Part shown: in pieces, positions 1 through 9,653 of the stretch
Position numbering within the stretch: position 1 is the stretch's first letter
Layout of the letters: each line of letters opens with the position of its first letter
From: Bosea sp. AS-1
GTDB taxonomy: Bacteria; Pseudomonadota; Alphaproteobacteria; Rhizobiales; Beijerinckiaceae
Reading direction: 5' to 3'
DNA length: 64,000 bases
Assembly (NCBI RefSeq): GCF_002220095.1
Contig: NZ_CP022372.1
Location: 4,808,501-4,872,500 of the forward strand
Notes under the pieces: generated by a model
What the model saw: only the letters and a program-made list of their open reading frames with translations
Told to the model about the DNA's origin: nothing
The model's database searches: none
Program-made: the position numbers and the translations under genes

Positions 1-535
1 CGCCAACAGCCTGAAGCATGGGACACGCGCGGGCCTCCTCAACGTGGCCGGAACCCAGGCCGGGCTCGCGATCATGATCGTGGTCGCCGGCATCGGGCTG
101 AGCTCGGTCATCGCGGCGATGGGCCACTGGTTCGAATGGCTGAGGCTTGCCGGCGCCGCCTATCTGATCTGGCTAGGCTGGAAGATGTTCCGCGCCGCCG
201 GTGCCGGTATCGAAGGCGCTGCGCCGGCGAAACCGCCGCGCGGCGGTTTCTTCCTGCAAGGTGCATTGGTCGCCTTGAGCAATCCAAAGATGATGCTGTT
301 CTTCGGCGCCTTCTTCCCGCAGTTCCTCGATCCCACCCGAGACCACGCCACCCAGATCGCGCTCATGGGCGCGACGGCTCTGGCCTTCGCCGCGCTGAGC
401 GACGGCACCTATGCCATGCTGTCCGGCCGGGCGGGGCATCTGCTCTCGCAAAGGCGCGTCCGGCTGATGTCGAAGTTCAGCGGTAGCCTGCTGATCGGCG
501 GCGGCCTCTGGCTCGCCTCGACCCGGGCGAATTGA
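1..535 (+). CDS. LysE/RhtB family amino-acid exporter, 5'-truncated by window edge
   Basis: This is the C-terminal part (about 177 residues) of a LysE/RhtB exporter, an inner-membrane permease for amino acids or their derivatives. The frame is open from base 2, so the true start lies to the left; the GTG at 44 is only an internal codon. Family features seen are a hydrophobic helix followed by LRLAGAAYLIWLGWKMFRA, then GGFFLQGALVALSNPKMMLFF with the conserved NPK, and a last hydrophobic helix near the C-terminus. It ends 12 bases before the convergent SDR gene. The substrate cannot be told from sequence. Confidence 0.85.
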   Translation, partial: ANSLKHGTRAGLLNVAGTQAGLAIMIVVAGIGLSSVIAAMGHWFEWLRLAGAAYLIWLGWKMFRAAGAGIEGAAPAKPPRGGFFLQGALVALSNPKMMLFFGAFFPQFLDPTRDHATQIALMGATALAFAALSDGTYAMLSGRAGHLLSQRRVRLMSKFSGSLLIGGGLWLASTRAN

Positions 536-547
536 GCGGGCGGCGCC

Positions 548-1243
548 TCACCAGGCAATCTTCTCGCCCTTGTAGTCACGAAAACTGTTGGTCTCGGCCA
601 TCCCCGAAGCGTCGATGGTGCGGATCAGACCGGCCGCGCTTTCGGCCGGCGTGATGTCGGCGCCGCCGCCGCCCATATCGGTCTGGACCCAGCCCGGATG
701 GAACAGCAACACGGCAACGTCCTTCCCTCTGACGGCGTTGCCGAACACCACCATGGCCATGTTCACCGCCGCCTTCGATGAGCGGTAGATCAGCGCGTTG
801 CCGGGATTGGCGCCGATCGAGCCCATGCGGCTCGAGATCGTCGCGATCTTGCGTCCCTTCCCCGCCTCGACATTCGGCAGGAAAGCCTGCGCCACCCGAA
901 GCGGCGCATAGACATTGACATCGAAGACCTCGCGCCAGGCATCGAAATCGAGATCGAGCCCGCTCTGCCGATCGCGCGGCCCATAGACCCCGGCATTGTT
1001 GAGCAGTACGTCGATGGCGCGACCGGCAAGCGCGTCCTTGGCGGCCGCCACGCTCGCATCGGAGGTGACATCGAGTTCGAGCGGCGTGAGTTGGCCTGGA
1101 TACCGGGCAGCGAATTCCACCAGCGCCTTCGCGCGCGGATCGCGTACTGCCGCGATGACATGGTCGCCCCGGCGCAGGAGTTCTGTCGCGATGGCCAGCC
1201 CAATGCCGCGATTGGCGCCGGTGATCATCCAGGTCTGAGGCAT
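548..1243 (-). CDS. SDR family NAD(P)-dependent oxidoreductase
   Basis: This 231-residue short-chain dehydrogenase/reductase should be a cytosolic NAD(P)-dependent carbonyl/alcohol oxidoreductase. The cofactor motif GANRGIG lies at residues 9-15, NNAG in the middle, and the catalytic YRSSK follows the ISSRMGS strand, so the catalytic Ser, Tyr and Lys are present. The start is the ATG at 1243, which opens directly into the Rossmann fold (MPQTWMITGANRGIG); an upstream extension of the frame has no family-like sequence. It resembles the C-factor/sniffer-like SDR subgroup. It is divergent from the methyltransferase at 1340. The substrate is unknown. Confidence 0.87.
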   Translation of the reverse strand: MPQTWMITGANRGIGLAIATELLRRGDHVIAAVRDPRAKALVEFAARYPGQLTPLELDVTSDASVAAAKDALAGRAIDVLLNNAGVYGPRDRQSGLDLDFDAWREVFDVNVYAPLRVAQAFLPNVEAGKGRKIATISSRMGSIGANPGNALIYRSSKAAVNMAMVVFGNAVRGKDVAVLLFHPGWVQTDMGGGGADITPAESAAGLIRTIDASGMAETNSFRDYKGEKIAW

Positions 1244-1339
1244 GAGCGTTCTCCGTGACGAAGGCTGGAGGTAAGGCCTGCCGGTCCCTATTTCCAGATC
1301 GGTAGTCCCTCCCCCGAACCGTTGGGAAAGGCCTTCGAC

Positions 1340-2137
1340 ATGGCCGACGAACAGCAGATCCGCTTCAATGACGGCGCCGCCTATGAGGAGATGATGGGCA
1401 AGTGGAGCCGCCTCGCCGGAGATATCTTCCTCGACTGGCTCGCCCCGCCCGAAGGCCTGCGCTGGGCCGATATAGGCTGCGGCAACGGCGCGTCGACACA
1501 GTTGATCTTCGATCGCTGCGCGCCGTCCGCACTGAGCGGTATCGACCCGTCGCCGGGGCAACTGGACTATGCCCGCAAGCGCCCGGTCGCCGCCTTCGCG
1601 GAATTCACGCAGGGCGACGCCATGGACCTGCCCTACCCGGACCGGAGCTTCGACGCCGCGGTCATGGCGCTCGTGATCTTCTTCGTGCCGGATCCGGCCA
1701 GAGGCGTGGCGGAGATGGTGCGGATCACGCGCCCCAACGGCATCGTCGCCGCCTATGCCTGGGACATGCCGGGCGGCGGCTTCCCGCTCGACCCGGTTCT
1801 GGCCGAGCTCAAGGCGCTCGGGATGACGCCGCCGCGCCCGCCGAGCGCCGATATCTCACGCATCGACAGCATGGCCGCGCTCTGGACACAGGCCAGGCTG
1901 CGCGATGTCGAGACGCGCGAGATCAGCGTACGCCGTCACTTCGCCGATTTCGATGCCTTCTGGCATGCGAGCACGCTGGGTGCGACCGTCGCCCCCACCC
2001 TTGCTGCCCTGCCCTCCCGGACGGTGGCCGAGCTCAAGGACAAGGTCCGCGCGCGCATCACCATCGCGGGTGACGGCAGTGCGTCCTATGTCGCGCGGGC
2101 CAACGCCGTGAAAGGTCGGGTGCCGGCACAGGCCTGA
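1340..2137 (+). CDS. class I SAM-dependent methyltransferase
   Basis: This 265-residue class I methyltransferase has motif I as WADIGCGNGAS around residue 48, an acidic residue after the second strand (GIDPSPGQ) and a post-motif GDAMDLPYPDRSFDAAVM typical of UbiE-like/Methyltransf_11 domains. The ATG at 1340 is preferred over a TTG at 1322 because AAAGG lies upstream and the protein then starts just before the fold. The C-terminal third is variable and probably sets substrate choice. It is divergent from the SDR and convergent with the oxoprolinase gene. The acceptor substrate is unknown. Confidence 0.82.
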   Translation: MADEQQIRFNDGAAYEEMMGKWSRLAGDIFLDWLAPPEGLRWADIGCGNGASTQLIFDRCAPSALSGIDPSPGQLDYARKRPVAAFAEFTQGDAMDLPYPDRSFDAAVMALVIFFVPDPARGVAEMVRITRPNGIVAAYAWDMPGGGFPLDPVLAELKALGMTPPRPPSADISRIDSMAALWTQARLRDVETREISVRRHFADFDAFWHASTLGATVAPTLAALPSRTVAELKDKVRARITIAGDGSASYVARANAVKGRVPAQA

Positions 2138-2166
2138 AGCACCGAACGTCTCAGCCTTGTGCGGCT

Positions 2167-5100
2167 TCAGCCCTTCGGCCTGCCATAGCCGCCGGCCGTC
2201 GGGGTGATCACCGTCACCGCCTCGCCGGCTTGCAGCAGGGTCTGGTCGGAAGGTTTCAACTCCTCGACCTCGCCCGAGAGCCGGCGCACGACCGTCCTGC
2301 CGACCTGCCCCGGCTCGCCGCCTTTCACGCCGAAGGGGCGGACCTTCCGGTGCGAAGCGAGGATGGCGCAGTCCATCGTCTTGAGGAAACGGATGGTCCG
2401 ACTCGTGCCGTCGCCGGCCGTCCACTCGCCCTTTCCGCCAGACCCGAGGCGGATGTGGAAATCCTCCAGCACGACCGGAAAGCGCGTCTCCAGGATCTCC
2501 GGATCGGTGAGGCGTGAATTGGTCATGTGGACATGCACGCCCGAGGTGCCGTTGAAGCCGGGACCGGCCGGCGAGCCCGAGCAGATCGTCTCGTAATACT
2601 GATACTGGTCGTTGCCGAAGGTCAGGTTGTTCATCGTGCCCTGCGAACAGGACATCGCCTGAAGCGCGCCGAACAGCGTGTTCGTCACCGCCTGCGAGAC
2701 CTCGACATTGCCCGCGACCACCGCCGCTGGATAGCGCGGCGCCAGCATCGAGCCTTCCGGCACGACGATCTTGATCGGCCTGAGACATCCCGCATTCATC
2801 GGGATGGCGTCGTCGACCATGACGCGGAAGACATAGAGCACAGCGGCACGGGTAACCGGCGCCGGCGCGTTGAAATTGTCCGGCCGCTGCTCCGAGGTAC
2901 CGGTGAAATCGACCGTCGCCTCGCGCTTTTCGCGGTCGATGGTGATCTTCACCTTGATCGCGCAGCCCTGGTCCATCGGATAGGTGAATTCGGCATCGTG
3001 CAGCTTGGTCAGGAGCCGCGCCACGCTCTCGGCGGCGTTATCCTGGACATGGCCCATATAGGCCTGCACGACATCGAGACCGAAGGAGCCGATCATCTTC
3101 TTCAGCTCTGCCACGCCCTTCTCGTTGGCGGCGATCTGCGCCTTGAGGTCGTTGACGTTCTGCACGACGTTGCGCACCGGATAGCGCGCGCCGGTAAGCA
3201 GCTTGACCAGCTCCTCCTCGCAGAAGCGTCCCTGATCGACGATCTTGAAGTTGTCGATATAGACACCCTCTTCCTCGATATTGGTCGCCAGCGGCGACAT
3301 CGAGCCCGGCGCCGTGCCTCCGACATCGGCGTGGTGGCCGCGGCTGGCGACCCAGAACAGGATATCCTTGTTCTCAGCATCGAAGACCGGGGTGCAGACC
3401 GTGATGTCGGGCAGATGCGTGCCGCCATTGTACGGGGCGTTCAGGCAGTAGACATCGCCCGGCCGGATGACCGGATTGTTAGCGATCACCGTCTCGACCG
3501 AACGGTCCATCGAGCCGAGATGCACCGGCATATGCGGGGCGTTGGCGACAAGCGCGCCGGTCTGGTCGAAGACGGCGCAGGAGAAGTCCAGCCGCTCCTT
3601 GATGTTCACCGAATAGGCGGTGTTCTGCAGCGTCACGCCCATCTGCTCGGCGATCGACATGAACAGGTTGTTGAAGATCTCGAGCATGACCGGGTCGGCC
3701 TTGGTGCCGATTGCCGCCTGCTGCACCAGTGCCTTGGTGCGGTCGAGGACGAGATGATCCTTGGCCGTCAGTCTCGCCGTCCAGCCATCCTCGACAACGA
3801 CAGTCTGGTTCGGCTCGATGATGATCGCAGGCCCCCCGACGCTCTGGCCGGGTTTCATCACCTCGCGCCGGACAATCGCCGCATCATGCCATGCGCCCTT
3901 GGCGAAGAAACGCGTGCGCTCGGCTACCGCGGGCTCTCCTGCCGCTTCGCCGGCCGTGGCCTCCTCGAACCGGGCGCCACCGCCGACAGCCTCGACCTCG
4001 ACGGCCTCCACAACCAGCGCCTTGGTCTCGTCCATGAAGCCGAAACGCGCCTTGTGCGCCGCCTGGAAGGCCTCCTGCATCTCAGCCCGCGTCCCAGCCG
4101 GAACGGCGATGGCCGTGTCGGTTCCGGCATAGCGGATATGAGCCCGGGTATGAATAGCGATATCGCTTTCCGCCACGCCTTGCCCCGCGACTTCGGTTCT
4201 GGTCTCGGCCGCCAGCTTTCCTGCCAGCGTTTCGATCGCCCCCTTGGCTTCGGCATCGAGCGGCACGTCGAGCGCGGCCGTCCGCGTCGAGCGGATTTCG
4301 GCGAGGCCCATGCCATAGGCCGAAAGCAGGCCGGAGAACGGGTGCAGCAGCACCGTCTTGATACCGAGCGCGTCGGCCACCAGGCAGGCATGCTGCCCGC
4401 CAGCGCCACCGAAGGAGTTCAGGGCATAGCGGGTGATGTCGTAGCCGCGCTGTACCGAGATCTTCTTGATCGCCTCGGCCATGTTGGCGACGGCGATCTG
4501 GATGAAGCCGTCCGCGACCTCCTCCGGCGAGCGGCCGTCACCGACTTCGGCAGCCAGCACGGAGAACTTGTTGCGGACGATCTCGACATCGAGCGGCTCG
4601 TCCTGCTTCGGCCCGAAGATCGCGGGGAAATACGATGGGATCAGCTTGCCGACCATGACATTGGCGTCGGTCACGGCAAGCGGTCCGCCGCGACGATAGG
4701 CGGCGGGGCCCGGATTGGCGCCGGCCGAGTCGGGACCAACCCGGAAACGCGCGCCGTCATAATGCAGGATCGAGCCGCCACCGGCCGCGACCGTGTGGAT
4801 CAGCATCATCGGCGCACGCATGCGCACACCCGCCACCTCGGTCTCGAAAGCACGCTCATATTCGCCATCGAAATGGGCAACGTCGGTCGAGGTGCCGCCC
4901 ATGTCGAAGCCGATCACCTTGTCGAAACCTGCCGAGCGACCGGTCTCGGCGAGGCCGACCACACCGCCGGCGGGGCCGGAGAGGATCGCGTCCTTGCCCT
5001 GGAACAGCTCGGCCGCGGTGAGGCCGCCCGAGGACATCATGAACATCAGGCGCGCGCCGGTGCGGGCGACGTCGAGTTCCTCCGAAACCTGCTGCACGTA

Positions 5101-5763
5101 ACGGCCGAGGATGGGCGAAAGATAGGCATCGACCACGGCGGTGTCGCCGCGCCCGACAAGCTTGATCAGCGGTGAGACTTCGTGGCTGACGGAAACCTGC
5201 GGGAAGCCAATCTCGCGGGCGATGCGGGCGGCCGCCTGCTCATGGGCGCTGTAGCGATAGCCGTGCATGAAGACGATCGCGACGGCGCGGAAGCCGGCAT
5301 CGTACTGCGCCTGCAGCGCCGTCCGGACTGCCGCCTCGTCGAGCGCCCGCTCGACCGTTCCGTCGGCCAGCACGCGCTCCTCGACCTCGAGCACGTCTTC
5401 ATAGAGCTGCTCGGGCTTCACGATCTGCTTGGCGAAGATGTCCGGCCGCGCCTGGTAGCCGATGCGCAGCGCATCGCGAAAGCCCTTGGTGGTGACGAGC
5501 AGCGTCCGGTCGCCCTTGCGTTCCAACAGGGCATTGGTCGCAACGGTCGTGCCCATGCGAACCTCGCCCACCGCCCCTTCCGGAATCGGCTCGCCCGCCC
5601 TCAGGCCGAGCAGATCGCGGATGCCCTGCACGGCGGCGTCGCGATAGGCGCCCGGATTTTCTGAAAGCAGCTTCCTGGCATGGAGATTGCCAGATGGATC
5701 GCGGCCGATCACGTCGGTGAAGGTGCCGCCACGGTCGATCCAGAAGTCCCAGCGTGCCGCCAT
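2167..5763 (-). CDS. fused HyuA-HyuB hydantoinase / 5-oxoprolinase
   Basis: This 1198-residue protein joins the HyuA and HyuB halves of the ATP-dependent hydantoinase/oxoprolinase family; eukaryotic 5-oxoprolinase and many bacterial homologues have the same fused length. The HyuA half starts with DRGGTFTDV at residues 11-19 and carries [15 protein letters not shown], both ATPase-fold phosphate motifs. The HyuB half begins near residue 695 ([20 protein letters not shown]) and contains [14 protein letters not shown] and [10 protein letters not shown]. Expected chemistry is ATP-driven opening of 5-oxo-L-proline or a hydantoin ring. It is divergent from the TRAP operon at 5978, which suggests the transporter supplies its substrate. 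Oxoproline versus a hydantoin cannot be decided. Confidence 0.9.
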   Translation of the reverse strand: MAARWDFWIDRGGTFTDVIGRDPSGNLHARKLLSENPGAYRDAAVQGIRDLLGLRAGEPIPEGAVGEVRMGTTVATNALLERKGDRTLLVTTKGFRDALRIGYQARPDIFAKQIVKPEQLYEDVLEVEERVLADGTVERALDEAAVRTALQAQYDAGFRAVAIVFMHGYRYSAHEQAAARIAREIGFPQVSVSHEVSPLIKLVGRGDTAVVDAYLSPILGRYVQQVSEELDVARTGARLMFMMSSGGLTAAELFQGKDAILSGPAGGVVGLAETGRSAGFDKVIGFDMGGTSTDVAHFDGEYERAFETEVAGVRMRAPMMLIHTVAAGGGSILHYDGARFRVGPDSAGANPGPAAYRRGGPLAVTDANVMVGKLIPSYFPAIFGPKQDEPLDVEIVRNKFSVLAAEVGDGRSPEEVADGFIQIAVANMAEAIKKISVQRGYDITRYALNSFGGAGGQHACLVADALGIKTVLLHPFSGLLSAYGMGLAEIRSTRTAALDVPLDAEAKGAIETLAGKLAAETRTEVAGQGVAESDIAIHTRAHIRYAGTDTAIAVPAGTRAEMQEAFQAAHKARFGFMDETKALVVEAVEVEAVGGGARFEEATAGEAAGEPAVAERTRFFAKGAWHDAAIVRREVMKPGQSVGGPAIIIEPNQTVVVEDGWTARLTAKDHLVLDRTKALVQQAAIGTKADPVMLEIFNNLFMSIAEQMGVTLQNTAYSVNIKERLDFSCAVFDQTGALVANAPHMPVHLGSMDRSVETVIANNPVIRPGDVYCLNAPYNGGTHLPDITVCTPVFDAENKDILFWVASRGHHADVGGTAPGSMSPLATNIEEEGVYIDNFKIVDQGRFCEEELVKLLTGARYPVRNVVQNVNDLKAQIAANEKGVAELKKMIGSFGLDVVQAYMGHVQDNAAESVARLLTKLHDAEFTYPMDQGCAIKVKITIDREKREATVDFTGTSEQRPDNFNAPAPVTRAAVLYVFRVMVDDAIPMNAGCLRPIKIVVPEGSMLAPRYPAAVVAGNVEVSQAVTNTLFGALQAMSCSQGTMNNLTFGNDQYQYYETICSGSPAGPGFNGTSGVHVHMTNSRLTDPEILETRFPVVLEDFHIRLGSGGKGEWTAGDGTSRTIRFLKTMDCAILASHRKVRPFGVKGGEPGQVGRTVVRRLSGEVEELKPSDQTLLQAGEAVTVITPTAGGYGRPKG

Positions 5764-5782
5764 CGGAAGTCCCCGGTTTTCA

Positions 5783-5825
5783 TTAGCGGCGCTAACGCCG
5801 ACATTTCATCGATAAATCGTCGATG
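5783..5825. promoter_or_regulatory. two palindromic operator candidates between hyuAB and TRAP operon
   Basis: Two perfect inverted repeats lie in this divergent region: TTAGC-GGC-GCTAA at 5783-5795 and CATCGA-N7-TCGATG at 5807-5825. The second ends six bases before a -35-like element on the plus strand; the first lies 20 bases upstream of the oxoprolinase ATG. The layout is that of operators controlling both directions. The MarR-type regulator at 9031 is the nearest candidate protein; that link is inferred. Confidence 0.5.
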
Positions 5826-5830
5826 TTGTG

Positions 5831-5858
5831 TTGACAAGCCGATTTCACCGGCTACTCT
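5831..5858 (+). promoter_or_regulatory. sigma70-like promoter for the TRAP operon
   Basis: A perfect TTGACA at 5831-5836 is followed after 16 bases by TACTCT at 5853-5858. This would give a leader of about 110 bases before dctQ. The -10 match is only moderate. Confidence 0.4.
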
Positions 5859-5918
5859 CGCAATTATGGCTGGAAGAAGGCTGAGGGGCCTCACCAGCAG
5901 AAGGCGGAGGATGCGACG

Positions 5919-5981
5919 ATGCGAACGGTCCTGACAATCAGGGGCGGGTGCCCCGGCGTCGGCGGAGCGGCGCTGCGATGA
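5919..5981 (+). CDS. possible 20-residue leader peptide coupled to dctQ
   Basis: A short open frame (MRTVLTIRGGCPGVGGAALR) starts at ATG 5919, eight bases after a strong purine-rich site (AGGCGGAGG, 5902-5910). Its TGA overlaps the dctQ ATG in an ATGA arrangement. dctQ itself has no close Shine-Dalgarno, so translation may reach it by coupling from this frame. It could equally be chance in GC-rich sequence; no homologue is recognised. Confidence 0.25.
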   Translation: MRTVLTIRGGCPGVGGAALR

Positions 5982-6526
5982 TTCGTCGAACGCTCGATCT
6001 GCTCTATCTCGCCGCCGGGTACCTCGCAGGCCTGTTTCTTGTCGGCATCTTCGTGCTGATGATGCTGCTATCCGTCGGGCGCGAGATCAATCTCAATGTG
6101 CCCTCGGGTGACGATTTCACGGCGTGGTCGCTGGTCGCGATGGCGTTCCTCGGACTCGCCCACACCTTCCGCAAAGGCGAGATGATCCGCGTCGGGTTGA
6201 TACTCGAGCGCCTGAAAGGCCGGGCGCGCCGGATCGCGGAGCTGCTATCCCTGACGATCGCCGCAGCGTTCATCGCCTATTTCACCTGGCAAGCCGGCAA
6301 GCTGGCCTATGATTCCTGGCGCTTCTTCGACATGTCGACGGGCGTGATCTCCGTGCCGCTCTGGATTCCGCAGAGCGGCATGGTCGTCGGCCTGGCGATC
6401 CTACTGGTCGCCATCGCCGAGGAATGGGTCACCGTCGCCCTGGGCGGCAGGCCGACCTACGAGCCCGAGCCTCCGCAGACGACGGAAGAGCTGATCGAGC
6501 GCGTTGCACAGGGCGGAGGCGTCTGA
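5978..6526 (+). CDS. TRAP transporter small permease (DctQ family)
   Basis: This 182-residue protein is the small membrane subunit of a tripartite ATP-independent periplasmic transporter. Four hydrophobic segments are visible (about residues 7-30, 45-62, 85-105 and 125-150), as expected for DctQ, and the family-like stretch LGLAHTFRKGEMIRVGLILE is present. The ATG at 5978 is chosen over an upstream GTG at 5948, which would add a short arginine-rich extension. dctM follows after three bases, and dctP after that, in the usual QMP order. Confidence 0.88.
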   Translation: MIRRTLDLLYLAAGYLAGLFLVGIFVLMMLLSVGREINLNVPSGDDFTAWSLVAMAFLGLAHTFRKGEMIRVGLILERLKGRARRIAELLSLTIAAAFIAYFTWQAGKLAYDSWRFFDMSTGVISVPLWIPQSGMVVGLAILLVAIAEEWVTVALGGRPTYEPEPPQTTEELIERVAQGGGV

Positions 6527-6529
6527 GCC

Positions 6530-7837
6530 ATGAGCCTGCTTGCTCTCTCCTTCGCCCTGCTCGCCTTCCTGATCGTCGTTCTGGCCAGCGGCGTCTGGAT
6601 CGCCGTCGGGCTCGGCCTCGTCGGCCTGCTGGCCATGGTCCTCGTCACCGACGTTCCCATCGGGCAGGTCCTGGCGACGACCGTCTGGAGCGCCTCCGCC
6701 TCATGGACGCTCGCCGCGCTGCCGCTCTTCATCTGGATGGGCGAAATCCTGTTCCGCACGCGCCTCTCTGCGCAGATGTTCCAGGGTCTTTCGCCCTGGC
6801 TGCAGTGGCTGCCCGGACGCCTCGTCCACACCAATATCATCGGCTGCGGTATCTTTGCCGCGGTCTCGGGCTCCTCTGCAGCCACCGTCGCCACCATCGG
6901 CAAGATCTCGCTGCCGGAACTGAAGAAGCGCGGCTATGACGAGCGCCTGAGCCTCGGGACCCTCGCCGGTTCCGGCACGCTCGGGCTGCTGATTCCGCCC
7001 TCGATCCCCATGGTGGTCTATGCGGTTTCTGCCAATGTGTCGGTGCTGCAGGTTTTCCTCGGCGGCTTCCTGCCCGGCCTCGTGGTGATGGCGCTCTATA
7101 TGGGCTACGTCATCGTCTGGTCGCTGCTCAATCCGGACAAGACACCGCCGCGCGATCCCTTTATGCCCTTCGTGCAGAAGCTGCGCCAGTCGGCCAAGCT
7201 GATGCCCGTCCTGCTGCTGATTGCGGCGGTCTTCTTCTCGCTGATCCTCGGCTTTGCGACCGCGACGGAATGCGCCGCCTGGGGCGTCACCGGCGCGCTC
7301 TTCCTCGCCTGGTGGAGCGGCACGCTGACCTGGCAGACCTTCGCCGAGAGCGTGATGAGCGCAACCCGGCTGACCTGCATGATCATGCTGATCCTGGCCG
7401 GCGCCGCATTCTGCACGGCGGCGATGGCCTATACCGGCATCCCCGCGGCGCTGGCGGAATGGGTCAAGGGGCAGAACCTCTCGCCGCACATGCTCGTGCT
7501 GGCGCTCACCTGCATGTACATCATCCTGGGCTGCCTCATCGACGGCATCTCGATGATCGTGCTGACCGCCGTGATCGTGCTGCCGATGGTCAAGGAAGCT
7601 GGCTTCGATCTCGTCTGGTTCGGCGTCTACCTCGTGATCCACGTCGAGATGGCACAGATCACCCCGCCGGTGGGCTTCAATCTGTTCGTCCTGCAGAACA
7701 TGAGCGGCAAGGATACCTGGACCGTTGCGAAGGCCGCGTTTCCGTTCTTCATTCTGCTGAACGTCGCGGTCATCATCATCACGACCTTCCCGGAAATCGT
7801 GCTTTACCTGCCGAAGCTCGCCTTCCCGGATCAATGA
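6530..7837 (+). CDS. TRAP transporter large permease (DctM family)
   Basis: This 435-residue polytopic protein is the ion-coupled transport subunit of the TRAP system. Family hallmarks are LAALPLFIWMGEILFRTRLS, GCGIFAAVSGSSAATVATIGKISLPELKKRGYD and GTLAGSGTLGLLIPPSIPMVVYA, and the second half has CLIDGISMIVLTAVIVLP and HVEMAQITPPVGFNLFVLQ. Its length and about 11-12 hydrophobic helices are normal for DctM. It begins three bases after dctQ and is followed by dctP. Confidence 0.93.
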   Translation: MSLLALSFALLAFLIVVLASGVWIAVGLGLVGLLAMVLVTDVPIGQVLATTVWSASASWTLAALPLFIWMGEILFRTRLSAQMFQGLSPWLQWLPGRLVHTNIIGCGIFAAVSGSSAATVATIGKISLPELKKRGYDERLSLGTLAGSGTLGLLIPPSIPMVVYAVSANVSVLQVFLGGFLPGLVVMALYMGYVIVWSLLNPDKTPPRDPFMPFVQKLRQSAKLMPVLLLIAAVFFSLILGFATATECAAWGVTGALFLAWWSGTLTWQTFAESVMSATRLTCMIMLILAGAAFCTAAMAYTGIPAALAEWVKGQNLSPHMLVLALTCMYIILGCLIDGISMIVLTAVIVLPMVKEAGFDLVWFGVYLVIHVEMAQITPPVGFNLFVLQNMSGKDTWTVAKAAFPFFILLNVAVIIITTFPEIVLYLPKLAFPDQ

Positions 7838-7871
7838 CCACCACAATCAACAAGAGAGAGGGAATGTCAGC

Positions 7872-8861
7872 ATGATCAACCGCAGAACCCTGGCCGCAGC
7901 GGCCTTCGCCGTCAGCGTCAGCGCGCTCGCCATGGCCACGCCGGCCTCGGCCCAGACGAAATGGAACCTCCCCAACGCCTACCCGTCCGACAACCCGCAC
8001 ACGGAGAACCTCGCCCTCTTCGCCAAGGACGTCGAGGCGGCTACCGGCGGCAAGCTCCAGATCACGGTCCATGCCAACGCGGCCCTGTTCAAGGCGCCCG
8101 AGATCAAGCGTGCCGTCGCCTCCGGCCAGGCCCAGATGGGCGAGATCCTGATGTCGATCCACGAGAACGAGGACCCGATCTTCGGCATCGACGTCGTGCC
8201 CTTCCTGGCGACCAGCTTCGCTGACTCGAAGAAGCTCTACGCCGCCTCGAAATCCGCCATCGAGAAGAAGCTCGACGCACAGGGCATCAAGCTGCTCTTC
8301 ATGGTCCCCTGGGCGCCGCAGGGCGTCTACGCGAAGAAGGACATCAACACGATCGAGGACATGAAGGGCCTGAAGTGGCGCGCCTATAATGTCGGCACCG
8401 CCCGCCTCGGCGAGTTGCTCGGCATGCAGTCGGTGACGATCCAGGCGGCGGAACTGCCGCAGGCGCTCGCCACCGGCGTCGTCAACTCCTTCATGTCGTC
8501 GGGCGGCACCGGCTACGATTCCAAGGCCTGGGAATCGCTCGACCACTTCTACGACGTGCAGGCCTGGATCCCGAAGGATGCCACCTTCGTCAACAAGGCC
8601 GCCTTCAACGCGCTCGACAAGGCGACGCAGGATGCGATCCTGAAAGCCTCCGCGACCGCCGAGGAACGCGGCTGGAAGATGTGGGAGGAGAAGGCCGGCT
8701 GGTATCTCGACCAGCTCAAGGCCAAGGGCATGAAGGTGCAGGCTCCGTCGCCGGCGCTGTCCGCAGGCTTCAAGAAGGCCGGCGAAACCCTGACCGAGGA
8801 CTGGCTGAAGAAGGCCGGCGCCGACGGCAAGGCGGTCATCGACGCCTACAAGAAGATGTGA
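7872..8861 (+). CDS. TRAP transporter substrate-binding protein (DctP family)
   Basis: This 329-residue periplasmic binding protein has a clear signal peptide (hydrophobic run to about residue 27, cleavage after ASA in TPASAQTK). The mature part has DctP-family features, including the long stretch around YAKKDINTIEDMKGLKWRAY with the conserved arginine that usually binds a substrate carboxylate. It closes the dctQMP operon; purine-rich GAGAGAGGGA lies before its ATG. Because the operon is divergent from a hydantoinase/oxoprolinase, a cyclic amino-acid derivative or related carboxylate is a plausible ligand, but this is inference. Confidence 0.9.
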   Translation: MINRRTLAAAAFAVSVSALAMATPASAQTKWNLPNAYPSDNPHTENLALFAKDVEAATGGKLQITVHANAALFKAPEIKRAVASGQAQMGEILMSIHENEDPIFGIDVVPFLATSFADSKKLYAASKSAIEKKLDAQGIKLLFMVPWAPQGVYAKKDINTIEDMKGLKWRAYNVGTARLGELLGMQSVTIQAAELPQALATGVVNSFMSSGGTGYDSKAWESLDHFYDVQAWIPKDATFVNKAAFNALDKATQDAILKASATAEERGWKMWEEKAGWYLDQLKAKGMKVQAPSPALSAGFKKAGETLTEDWLKKAGADGKAVIDAYKKM

Positions 8862-8897
8862 GGCGAACGACCTCGCCACGCATCCCATCAGGATCAC

Positions 8898-9022
8898 CGT
8901 CATCCCGGGCGTGCCGAAGCGCAGGCCCGGGATCCATGCCGGAGCGGCTCAGGCGTGGATCCCGGATCGACGCCGCCCATGCGGCTTGCACGGGAGGACG
9001 CCACATTCCCACTCAGGATGAT
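8898..9022. repeat. palindromic intergenic repeat element with three hairpins
   Basis: Three consecutive stem-loops can be drawn. Arms 8904-8914 and 8921-8931 pair around a six-base loop (CCCGGGCGTGC with GCAGGCCCGGG, one mismatch). Arms 8930-8940 and 8952-8962 pair (GGATCCATGCC with GGCGTGGATCC). Arms 8972-8976 and 8981-8985 pair (GCCGC with GCGGC). The CATCCCGGG...GGATCCATGCC...TGGATCCCGGAT layout is that of the palindromic repeats scattered between genes in Rhizobiales genomes. No second copy was noticed in this window. It may act as an mRNA end or stabiliser after dctP. Confidence 0.7.
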
Positions 9023-9030
9023 CGAGCCCG

Positions 9031-9555
9031 ATGACCCCTCCGGCCCCTGACGATCTCGGCCCGATCGTTTCCTCCGGCCATCTCGCATCCGGAGCGCTGC
9101 CGGCGCTTTCCGAATTCGAGTTCGCCATGAACATGACGGTGCATGCCTTCCAGCGCTGGATGATCCGCTGCATGGCTGCGGCCGGCATCGCCGATCTGTC
9201 GCCGCTCGACGTGCTCGTGCTGCACAACGTCAATCATCGCGGCAAGCCGAAGCGGCTCGCCGATGTCTGTCTCGTCCTCAACATCGAGGACACCCATCTC
9301 GTGAACTACTCGATGAAGAAGCTCGAGCGGCTCAAGCTGCTCAAGGGCGGCCGCAAGGGCAAGGAGAAGACCGTCGAGGTGACGCCGGCCGGCGAGGAGG
9401 CCTGCCGGCGCTATGCACAGATTCGCGAACAGCTGCTCGTCAGATCCGTCCGGGCGACCGGGATCGATCCGGTACAATTGTCCGAGATCGCCGCCGCCAT
9501 GCGCTCTCTGTCCGGTCAGTACGATCAGGCCGCACGCGCTGCAGCAAGCCTTTGA
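9031..9555 (+). CDS. MarR-like winged-helix transcriptional regulator
   Basis: This 174-residue predicted DNA-binding protein has a winged-helix core at about residues 55-125: LSPLDVLVLHNVNHRGKPKRLADVCLVLNIEDTHLVNYSMKKLERLKLL is the helix-turn-helix, and GRKGKEKTVEVTPAGEEACRRY is the wing. It lies just after the TRAP operon in the same direction, separated by the palindromic repeat. It is a good candidate for the local regulator of the TRAP/oxoprolinase divergon, whose promoter region holds two palindromes. The effector is unknown. Confidence 0.8.
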   Translation: MTPPAPDDLGPIVSSGHLASGALPALSEFEFAMNMTVHAFQRWMIRCMAAAGIADLSPLDVLVLHNVNHRGKPKRLADVCLVLNIEDTHLVNYSMKKLERLKLLKGGRKGKEKTVEVTPAGEEACRRYAQIREQLLVRSVRATGIDPVQLSEIAAAMRSLSGQYDQAARAAASL

Positions 9556-9653
9556 GATCGCGCCCGACACCCAACGTTCGGGCGGATCGGCCAAGGTTCT
9601 CTGCGGCTCCGGCCAACCCCTCGCAGCGCGAATTCCTCAAGGATTCCAAGATT

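Noticed and set aside
2527..5175. A long plus-strand open frame (882 codons) opposite the oxoprolinase gene
   Set aside because: It is antisense to a well-conserved 1198-residue enzyme. Its composition (Arg, His, Asp, Gly rich) is typical of GC-rich shadow frames, and no domain is recognisable.
7864..7875. Three-codon frame (ATG TCA GCA TGA) overlapping the dctP start
   Set aside because: Too short to distinguish from chance, and dctP has its own purine-rich site.
8898..9022. Terminal repeat of an insertion sequence
   Set aside because: No transposase or target duplication nearby; the nested hairpins fit an intergenic palindromic repeat better.
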